Of a DNA stretch of 21,205 nucleotides, positions 15,942-21,205 are shown one piece after another. Origin of the DNA: JAAYCI01 sp964370165. GTDB taxonomy: Bacteria; Bacillota; Clostridia; Oscillospirales; Ruminococcaceae. The stretch's first letter is position 1. Every line of letters begins with the position of its first letter. A model generated the notes under the pieces. The model was not told where the DNA came from. It saw only the letters and a list, made by a program, of their open reading frames with translations, and did no database searches. A program made the translations under genes and the position numbers. The stretch is taken from positions 1 through 21,205 of the forward strand of contig CAYJIG010000033.1 of assembly GCA_964370165.1 (NCBI GenBank). Reading direction: 5' to 3'.

Positions 15942-16793
15942 TTAAAGTAAATCTTTTATATTATCATATATTTCTTTTGCCACACCTGGCTTATTCATGG
16001 CGTAAAGATGTATACCACTCACATTGTTTTCAATCAGCTCACGAATTTGCAACACTGTATACTCTATGCCCGCCTTATAAAACGAGTCTGCATCATCATT
16101 GTAAAGGCTAACCCACTTCGACAGTGATGCCGGTATGCTGGCAGACGACAGTGAAATCATGCGTTCCAGCTGGCCCGGCTGTGTCAAAGGCATAATACCG
16201 GCTTCTATGGGGCAGTGTATTCCTTTATTTTTTATGTTTTCTAAAAAAGTGTAAAACTTTTCGTTATCAAAAAATAGCTGAGACACAAAATGTCCTACAC
16301 CGGCTTCCTTCTTTTGTTTTAAATACTCTATGTCTTTTTCAACACTCTCGCTTTCGGGATGAGCCTCGGGATAGCATGCGCCTGCTATATAAAACCCGCC
16401 AAACTCCGATATTTCCCGCACTAAATCCACCGCATAGTGATAGTCCCCGGCCGATGCGGCGTCATCCCCACGCAAAGCCAAGATATTTTTAATGCCGCCG
16501 TCTTTCAGCTCTTGCAATCTTTGTTTTATTTCGTATTTACTTTGTGTGGCACAGGTAAGGTGTGCCAAAGCAGGCTTGTTTTGTGTTTCTTGTATATACG
16601 TCGCAATTTTTGCTGTGTATTCTTTGGCTCCGTCACCACCTGCGCTGTATGTCACGCTGATATAGTCTGCCGGAACCTCGCCCATTTCGCCTATCATCCC
16701 ATACACCGACTCTACCTTACTGTGGCGTTTAGGCGGGAAAATCTCTAGCGCAAACGGACACTTTTTTTCTAATAATAAGGAAGATATTTCCAT
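15942..16793 (-). CDS. metF: 5,10-methylenetetrahydrofolate reductase
   Basis: 283 residues, normal bacterial MetF length. This flavoprotein reduces 5,10-methylene-THF to 5-methyl-THF, the methyl donor for MetH two genes downstream. Recognisable residues correspond to the E. coli active site: E17 in LEIFPPK, D110 in LALRGD and Q172 in VSQLFFD; the barrel motif SVTYSAGG (46-53) is also clear. The ATG is preceded by CGGAGGAG. It is the first gene of metF-reactivation-metH, with a promoter only about 33 nt upstream. Confidence 0.96.
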   Translation of the reverse strand: MEISSLLLEKKCPFALEIFPPKRHSKVESVYGMIGEMGEVPADYISVTYSAGGDGAKEYTAKIATYIQETQNKPALAHLTCATQSKYEIKQRLQELKDGGIKNILALRGDDAASAGDYHYAVDLVREISEFGGFYIAGACYPEAHPESESVEKDIEYLKQKKEAGVGHFVSQLFFDNEKFYTFLENIKNKGIHCPIEAGIMPLTQPGQLERMISLSSASIPASLSKWVSLYNDDADSFYKAGIEYTVLQIRELIENNVSGIHLYAMNKPGVAKEIYDNIKDLL

Positions 16794-16825
16794 ATACTCC
16801 TCCGCTGATATGTTTTATTGTTTAC

Positions 16826-16855
16826 ATTATACCCTTATAGGCTGTTTTTTTGCAA
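16826..16855 (-). promoter_or_regulatory. promoter of the metF operon
   Basis: On the minus strand TTGCAA (16855-16850) and a perfect TATAAT (16831-16826) are 18 nt apart. The transcript would start near 16819, leaving a leader of about 26 nt, too short for a SAM riboswitch or T-box. Confidence 0.65.
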
Positions 16856-16891
16856 ATATGTATTTTATTTCAATCACTTATTCTCCTACAC

Positions 16892-16921
16892 TTGAAATCA
16901 CATCTGAAAACATGATAAAAT
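16892..16921 (+). promoter_or_regulatory. possible promoter of the PfkB-family kinase gene
   Basis: TTGAAA (16892-16897) and TAAAAT (16916-16921) with an 18-nt spacer, back to back with the metF promoter. A small imperfect hairpin, ctatg...catag (16938-16957), lies in the predicted leader. Confidence 0.5.
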
Positions 16922-16991
16922 AATTTAGAATGAAATGCTATGGGTTTAGCCACATAGTAAATTTACAGTATATTTAGTGGAGGATTTATTT

Positions 16992-17948
16992 TTGGATATT
17001 TTATCTGTCGGCTTTATAGTGTATGACATTTTGGTAAAACCTATCACGCCACGTGTGCTTGAGGTGGACTCTACCCATGTAGACCTAGACACAGCACCGG
17101 GTGGTGACGGATGTAATGTAACGGTAAACGCTGCGGCCCTTGGCATGAAAACCGGGCTTGTGTCGGCTGTTGGCGCAGATGCAAACGGCGACTTTATGAA
17201 AAGCTTTTTTGAGAAACATGGCGTTGATTGCTCGGGTATTCGTACTGTGCCTGATTATAACACAGCTACCAATATTGCATTGACCGAACCTTCAGGCGAG
17301 CGTCATTTTTTGATGAGTAACGACATTTTCAGCCAGATCAAACCCGAGCAAATCACTCCCGAGATGCTTGAAAACACTAAAGTCATCAGCCTGAACAGCT
17401 ATTACAGGATGAATTGCATAGACGGTCAGGGTATTGTCCCGATATTTGAAAAAGCACGCAAAAACGGCACTTTAACCGCTGTAGACACTGTGTTCAACCA
17501 CGAAGGCGACTGGTGGGGTAAAATCGAGCCTGTTTTGCAACACACCGATATTTTTGCGCCTAGCTACAACGAAGCTATTCACATCACCGGCGAAAAAGAC
17601 GTCAGAAAAATGCGCACAAAGATGGAACAGTTTGACATGAAGTATTTTGTGGTGAAGATGGGCTCAGACGGCTCATATATCACAGACTTCAAAAAAGAGT
17701 ATATGGTAAAACCTTTCCCTGTAGAAAAAGTGGTAAGCACTGTGGGCGCCGGCGACTCTTTCATGGCAGGCTTTTTAAGCGCTCAAGTCATGGAAATGGA
17801 TATGCTGGAGTCGTCACTGTTTGCCAGCGCCACCGCCGCATATACCGTGCAACAAATGAGCGCTGTGGGCGCTGTTCCTCACAAAGATGTCGTGAAAGAG
17901 TTTGTTAAAAACAACCGTCATAAAGTAGAGGTCATCGACACTTTCTAA
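16992..17948 (+). CDS. PfkB-family carbohydrate or nucleoside kinase
   Basis: 318 residues from the TTG at 16992. PfkB kinases phosphorylate sugars or nucleosides with ATP in the cytosol. Visible signatures are the N-terminal glycine pair in APGGDGCNVTVNAAALG (about 35-51) and the C-terminal TVGAGDSFMAGFL, with D255 as the catalytic base. I prefer TTG16992 to the GTG at 16977: GTGGAGG at 16977-16983 is a good ribosome binding site for TTG16992, and starting at the GTG would place that site inside the coding region. Substrate is not evident, and there is no transporter or other sugar gene beside it. It has its own terminator. Confidence 0.85.
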   Translation: MDILSVGFIVYDILVKPITPRVLEVDSTHVDLDTAPGGDGCNVTVNAAALGMKTGLVSAVGADANGDFMKSFFEKHGVDCSGIRTVPDYNTATNIALTEPSGERHFLMSNDIFSQIKPEQITPEMLENTKVISLNSYYRMNCIDGQGIVPIFEKARKNGTLTAVDTVFNHEGDWWGKIEPVLQHTDIFAPSYNEAIHITGEKDVRKMRTKMEQFDMKYFVVKMGSDGSYITDFKKEYMVKPFPVEKVVSTVGAGDSFMAGFLSAQVMEMDMLESSLFASATAAYTVQQMSAVGAVPHKDVVKEFVKNNRHKVEVIDTF

Positions 17949-17962
17949 TATAAACACATTAT

Positions 17963-18003
17963 TTGCTCGGTTACCATGATGGATGTGACCGAGCAATTCT
18001 TTT
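17963..18003 (+). terminator. intrinsic terminator of the PfkB-family kinase gene
   Basis: A 12-bp stem (17963-17974 with 17985-17996, one G-U pair), 10-nt loop, then TTCTTTT, 14 nt after the stop codon. Confidence 0.82.
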
Positions 18004-18106
18004 AAATATGCCTATAACTAATCTCTATCGCAATAAATTCGCGAGCTGCCGTCCCAATGTTCGCATTTAACGTAGAAAATTCACAGGTATATAAGGAGAT
18101 AATCAC

Positions 18107-19129
18107 ATGAAAACCGTTATCCTTGGAAGAACAAATATAAAGGTGAATTTTAATGGGTTTGGCGCTTTACCTATTCAAAGGGTTTCTATGCAAGAGGCAA
18201 AAACCATATTACAAAAAGCGTATAATAATGGTGTGAATTTTTATGATACCGCAAGGGTGTATTCAGACAGTGAAGAAAAACTTGGTTATGCGCTAAGCGA
18301 AGTGAGAAACGACATTATTATCGCCTCGAAAACTGCCTCGGTTACACCGGATGGCATAAAAAAAGATCTTGAAACAAGCCTTAAACTTTTGAAAACAGAT
18401 TATATTGATATTTATCAATTTCACAACCCGAAATTTTGCCCAAAACCGAATGATGGTACAGGTGCTTATGAAGCCATGCTGGAAGCTAAAGCACAAGGGA
18501 AAATTCGCCATATATCAATATCTAATCATAGGCTGGCAGTGGCTATCGAAGCAGCCAAATCAGGGTTATATGACACATTACAGTTTCCGTTTTCTTACCT
18601 GGCCGATGAAAAGGAAATCGAGCTTGTGAAATTATGCAAGGAAAAAAATATTGGCTATATTTGCATGAAAGCATTATCAGGCGGGCTGATAAATGACTCA
18701 GCAACCGCTTATGCTTACTTATCACAGTTTGATAACGTGTTGCCTATATGGGGAATACAAAAAGAGAGCGAGTTAAACGAATTTTTAAGCTATCAAAACA
18801 ACGAGCCGATTATGACAGAAGAGAGAGCTTCGTTTATACAAAATGAAAGACTTGAGCTTTGTGGCAATTTTTGTCGCGCCTGCGGATACTGCCTACCATG
18901 TCCTGCAAATATAGATATTCCAACGGCTGCAAGAATGTCACTTCTTTTGCGACGTGCACCAACAGAAGGCTTTATTACAGATGAGAGTAAAGAAAAAATG
19001 TATAAAATTAAAGATTGTATAGACTGTAAAAACTGTTCAAACCACTGTCCATACAGCCTTGACACTCCAGCTCTTTTAAGAAAAAATTTACACGATTATG
19101 AGAGTTTCATCTCAAAAACCAATGTATAA
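18107..19129 (+). CDS. aldo/keto reductase with C-terminal two-cluster ferredoxin domain
   Basis: 340 residues. The AKR barrel (about 1-240) has the catalytic tetrad D47, Y52, K75 and H106. The C-terminal part carries C256, C259, C262, C265-P and C304, C307, C310, C314-P, the pattern of two [4Fe-4S] clusters. Such AKR-ferredoxin proteins are frequent in anaerobes; the cluster domain suggests electron exchange with ferredoxin or a redox partner, and the substrate is unknown. AAGGAG precedes the ATG. It stands alone between terminators. Its coding sequence is strikingly AT-rich (some lines below 30 percent GC) compared with the PfkB gene upstream, so it may be a recent arrival. Confidence 0.9.
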   Translation: MKTVILGRTNIKVNFNGFGALPIQRVSMQEAKTILQKAYNNGVNFYDTARVYSDSEEKLGYALSEVRNDIIIASKTASVTPDGIKKDLETSLKLLKTDYIDIYQFHNPKFCPKPNDGTGAYEAMLEAKAQGKIRHISISNHRLAVAIEAAKSGLYDTLQFPFSYLADEKEIELVKLCKEKNIGYICMKALSGGLINDSATAYAYLSQFDNVLPIWGIQKESELNEFLSYQNNEPIMTEERASFIQNERLELCGNFCRACGYCLPCPANIDIPTAARMSLLLRRAPTEGFITDESKEKMYKIKDCIDCKNCSNHCPYSLDTPALLRKNLHDYESFISKTNV

Positions 19130-19155
19130 ACCGTAGTATAATACCAACTATATCA

Positions 19156-19193
19156 CCCACAATTTACACTATTGTAAATTGTGGGTATTTTTT
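19156..19193 (+). terminator. intrinsic terminator of the aldo/keto reductase gene
   Basis: A perfect 12-bp stem (19156-19167 with 19174-19185), 6-nt loop, then TATTTTTT. Confidence 0.88.
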
Positions 19194-19237
19194 ATCCTCT
19201 TTAAAGCCGGTACACATACGTTAAATCAAAAAAATAG

Positions 19238-19297
19238 TTTGCAAAACTAAGTTTTTTTGCAAAAAATGTGGATTTTATTTAAAAAATTTGATATAAT
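19238..19297 (+). promoter_or_regulatory. promoter region of the carboxyltransferase gene with an upstream dyad
   Basis: A perfect TATAAT (19292-19297) lies about 7 nt before the predicted start. No good -35 box is seen at the right distance (TGGATT at 19269-19274 for a 17-nt spacer), which suggests help from an activator or another element. A 9-bp inverted repeat, tttgcaaaa/ttttgcaaa (19238-19246 with 19255-19263), lies just upstream of the -35 region, a position suitable for a regulator. Confidence 0.45.
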
Positions 19298-19303
19298 TAC
19301 GTG

Positions 19304-19435
19304 GTGCATGGAATGCACGTGCTTTTAAAACATAATTTTAAGGGTATATGTTGCGTAAACACGTTGTTTTACGAACAGATACTGCGGTTTCATCAATGTG
19401 ATGCCGCACTGAAAATTAAGGAGGATTTACCGAAG
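19304..19435 (+). promoter_or_regulatory. structured 5' leader of the carboxyltransferase mRNA, unrecognised
   Basis: About 130 nt of leader with three hairpins: gtgcat-gga-atgcac (19304-19318) at the predicted 5' end; cgtaaa/tttacg (19354-19359 with 19368-19373), extended past a bulge by gtt/aac; and a two-part stem tgcgg/ccgca enclosing catca/tgatg (19383-19408). The last ends 9 nt before the AAGGAGG. The frame is open through it, but the translation does not resemble the start of this protein family. I match it to no riboswitch class I know. Confidence 0.4.
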
Positions 19436-20968
19436 TTGGATACTTTAAAACAAAAAAGAGAAACACTTCATCTGGGTGGTGGCGCAAAGCGCATAGAGGC
19501 CCAAAATAAAAAAGGAAAATTGACTGCACGTCAGCGTTTAGACCTTTTGTTTGATTCAGGTACTTTTTGCGAGCTTGATGCTTTTGTAGAGCATCGGTGT
19601 ACACAATTTGGTATGGAGAAGAAAGGCGCGCCTTGCGACGGTGTTGTGACTGGGTTCGGCATGGTCGATGGGCGCACAGTATATGCATATGCTCAGGATT
19701 TCACCGTGCTTGGTGGTTCTTTAGGCGAGATGCATGCCGATAAAATTGCAAAGGTTCAAGATCTTGCGCTTGCAAACCGTGCACCCATTGTAGGTATGAT
19801 GGATTCCGGTGGCGCACGTATACAGGAAGGTGTGCCGTCGCTGAACGGGTTTGGTAAGATATTTTATCGCAACACCATTTCTTCGGGTGTTATTCCGCAA
19901 ATCAGCGCCATCATGGGCCCGTGTGCAGGCGGTGCAGTGTACTCCCCTGCCATCACTGATTTCATCTTTATGGTGGAGGATACATCACACATGTTTATCA
20001 CCGGGCCTGAGGTTATTAAAACCGTTACAGGCGAAGATGTGACTTTCGAGGCGCTGGGCGGTGCTCGTGTACACAACGAAACAAGTGGTGTGGCACATTT
20101 CATGTCTAAAAACGATACCGCGTGTATTGAAGAAATACGTCGTTTGCTATCGTTTTTGCCGGCACACAACGACGTACCGCCACCACGCAAAGTGGCAAGC
20201 GATGCCACAAATCGTCTTGCTGAATCTTTAAACACTATTGTTCCAAACAGCCCAAACAAGGCGTATGACATGTATGATGTTATCAATAACATAGTAGATG
20301 ATGGCGAGTTTTTCGACGTGCAGCCTATGTTTGCCAAAAATATCATCACAGGTTTTGCACGTATGGGTGGGCGTTGTGTAGGTATTGTGGCAAACCAGCC
20401 AAAGGTTCAGGCCGGGTGTCTTGATGTGGATGCATCAGATAAAGCGGCGCGTTTTGTACGCAGGTGTGATGCATTCAACATTCCTTTAGTCACGTTGGTT
20501 GATGTGCCCGGGTTTTTGCCGGGATGCGACCAAGAACACAGTGGTATTATTCGTCATGGTGCAAAGCTATTGTTTGCATACAGTGAGGCTACTGTGCCAA
20601 AAATCACCGTGGTGACACGAAAAGCTTACGGTGGCGCATATATCGCAATGTGTTGTAGTGCGCTTGGTGCCGACATGGGATTTGCATGGCCCAGCGCCGA
20701 GATTGCTGTAATGGGTGCCGAAGGTGCCGCCAATATTGTGTTTAAGCGTGATATAGACGCTGCTGAAGATCCCGCTGCAAAACGTGCCGAGATGATTGCC
20801 GAATATAGAGAGAAGTTTTCGGGGCCGTATCCCGCAGCACAGCTTGGGTATATTGAAGATGTTATTTTACCCTCGGAAACACGGATGCGTGTGTGTGCGG
20901 CGCTTGCGGCGTGTAGTGGTAAAAGGCAAAGCCTGCCGCCTAAACGTCACGGGAATATCCCATTGTAA
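19436..20968 (+). CDS. acyl-CoA carboxylase carboxyltransferase subunit (PccB/MmdA family)
   Basis: 510 residues from TTG at 19436, a normal length. The two crotonase-like halves of a biotin-dependent carboxyltransferase are clear: MMDSGGARIQEGV and IMGPCAGGAVYSPA in the N half, VDVPGFLPGCDQEHSGIIRHGAK and RKAYGGAYIAM in the C half, and the family-typical tail PPKRHGNIPL. The enzyme moves carboxyl groups between biotin and propionyl-CoA or a similar acyl-CoA, either in propionyl-CoA carboxylase or as the alpha subunit of Na+-pumping methylmalonyl-CoA decarboxylase. AAGGAGG lies 11 nt before the TTG, a slightly long spacing; a GTG at 19301 would add 45 unrelated residues. No biotin carrier, biotin carboxylase, decarboxylase beta subunit, mutase or epimerase is beside it, so the complex must be completed from elsewhere. 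Confidence 0.92.
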   Translation: MDTLKQKRETLHLGGGAKRIEAQNKKGKLTARQRLDLLFDSGTFCELDAFVEHRCTQFGMEKKGAPCDGVVTGFGMVDGRTVYAYAQDFTVLGGSLGEMHADKIAKVQDLALANRAPIVGMMDSGGARIQEGVPSLNGFGKIFYRNTISSGVIPQISAIMGPCAGGAVYSPAITDFIFMVEDTSHMFITGPEVIKTVTGEDVTFEALGGARVHNETSGVAHFMSKNDTACIEEIRRLLSFLPAHNDVPPPRKVASDATNRLAESLNTIVPNSPNKAYDMYDVINNIVDDGEFFDVQPMFAKNIITGFARMGGRCVGIVANQPKVQAGCLDVDASDKAARFVRRCDAFNIPLVTLVDVPGFLPGCDQEHSGIIRHGAKLLFAYSEATVPKITVVTRKAYGGAYIAMCCSALGADMGFAWPSAEIAVMGAEGAANIVFKRDIDAAEDPAAKRAEMIAEYREKFSGPYPAAQLGYIEDVILPSETRMRVCAALAACSGKRQSLPPKRHGNIPL

Positions 20969-20984
20969 TTTTTAGTAGTAGATT

Positions 20985-21012
20985 CTGTGGAACATTTGTT
21001 CCACAGTTTTTT
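20985..21012 (+). terminator. intrinsic terminator of the carboxyltransferase gene
   Basis: Stem ctgtggaac/gttccacag (20985-20993 with 20998-21006), loop attt, then six T, 16 nt after the stop codon. Confidence 0.88.
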
Positions 21013-21026
21013 ATAGCTAATTTGAA

Positions 21027-21055
21027 TTGACAAATCAAAACAAATGATGTAATAT
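21027..21055 (+). promoter_or_regulatory. strong sigma-A promoter of tRNA-Leu(UAA)
   Basis: Consensus TTGACA (21027-21032), exact 17-nt spacer, TATAAT-like TAATAT (21050-21055), 16 nt before the mature tRNA 5' end. Confidence 0.82.
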
Positions 21056-21071
21056 ATTAAGGTAGCCGTTC

Positions 21072-21158
21072 GCCGCTGTGGTGGAATCGGCAGACACAAG
21101 GGACTTAAAATCCCTCGATAGCAATATCGTACCGGTTCAAGTCCGGTCAGCGGCACCA
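21072..21158 (+). tRNA. tRNA-Leu, anticodon UAA
   Basis: An 87-nt class II tRNA. Acceptor gccgctg (21072-21078) pairs with cagcggc (21148-21154), then discriminator A and encoded CCA. The anticodon arm aggga-CTTAAAA-tccct gives TAA, reading UUR leucine codons. The variable arm cgata-gcaa-tatcg and T-arm accgg-TTCAAGT-ccggt are perfect. Together with tRNA-Leu(UAG) at 8223 it covers two leucine codon boxes. Confidence 0.97.
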
Positions 21159-21166
21159 TAACGAAT

Positions 21167-21203
21167 AGCCATAAGGGGCATAGCCTTTTATGGCTGTTTT
21201 TTT
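21167..21203 (+). terminator. intrinsic terminator of tRNA-Leu(UAA)
   Basis: Stem agccataa/ttatggct (21167-21174 with 21188-21195) with an inner ggc/gcc pairing, followed by G and seven T at the window edge. No further tRNA follows within the window. Confidence 0.85.
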
Positions 21204-21205
21204 AT

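Noticed and set aside
16794..16825. SAM riboswitch or T-box upstream of metF
   Set aside because: Only about 26-33 nt lie between the promoter and the start codon, and no conserved core of either class is seen there or in the next 100 nt.
19301..19435. Coding extension of the carboxyltransferase from GTG 19301
   Set aside because: The 45 extra residues do not resemble the family N-terminus, the GTG would lie at or before the transcription start, and AAGGAGG sits before TTG19436.
1..21205. CRISPR array, insertion sequence, prophage, toxin-antitoxin or restriction system
   Set aside because: No spaced direct repeats, transposase, integrase, nuclease or small toxin-like gene pair was found in either strand.

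Overview
The window reads as a chromosomal segment of a low-to-mid GC Gram-positive anaerobe, most likely Bacillota, class Clostridia. The reasons are the adjacent walJ-like and rlmH genes, a glmS ribozyme ahead of glmS, a methionine synthase split from its reactivation domain, Fe-dependent and Fe-S oxidoreductases, AGGAGG-type ribosome binding sites, several GTG/TTG starts and many simple intrinsic terminators. Genus cannot be told from the sequence. No insertion sequence, phage gene, CRISPR array or integrase was seen.

Layout. (1) 1-2100: a truncated CPBP-family membrane protease (minus) diverges from an ApgM-type phosphoglycerate mutase (plus). (2) 2106-8064: a tight minus-strand cluster, in transcription order walJ-like MBL hydrolase, rlmH, two halves of a heterodimeric ABC exporter (ATGA overlap), and a membrane-anchored beta-lactamase-fold serine hydrolase. 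(3) 8172-10371: tRNA-Leu(UAG), then an iron alcohol dehydrogenase plus a TSUP (TauE/SafE) transporter, closed by a 19-bp bidirectional terminator. (4) 10466-12834: glmS with a long leader containing a clear glmS ribozyme. (5) 12877-16855: metF, MetH reactivation protein and MetH core, with a sigma-A-like promoter and no room for a SAM riboswitch. (6) 16892-19193: a PfkB-family kinase and an AT-rich aldo/keto reductase with a two-cluster ferredoxin tail. (7) 19238-21203: a lone acyl-CoA carboxyltransferase subunit behind a structured leader, then tRNA-Leu(UAA).

How the genes work together. metF makes 5-methyl-THF, the MetH core uses it to methylate homocysteine through cobalamin, and the small partner protein reactivates oxidised cobalamin with SAM. 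GlmS makes glucosamine-6-phosphate for cell wall precursors, and the ribozyme lets that product shut off its own mRNA. The exporter and serine hydrolase share an apparent operon with walJ and rlmH and may have an envelope role (inference). The alcohol dehydrogenase plus TSUP pair could reduce an aldehyde and export the product or a related anion; an organosulfonate is one hypothesis.

The least ordinary parts are RNA-level: the roughly 500-nt glmS leader (5' dyad, ribozyme, post-ribozyme hairpin) and the unrecognised structured leader of the carboxyltransferase. I found no multi-gene system that I can defend as wholly new.
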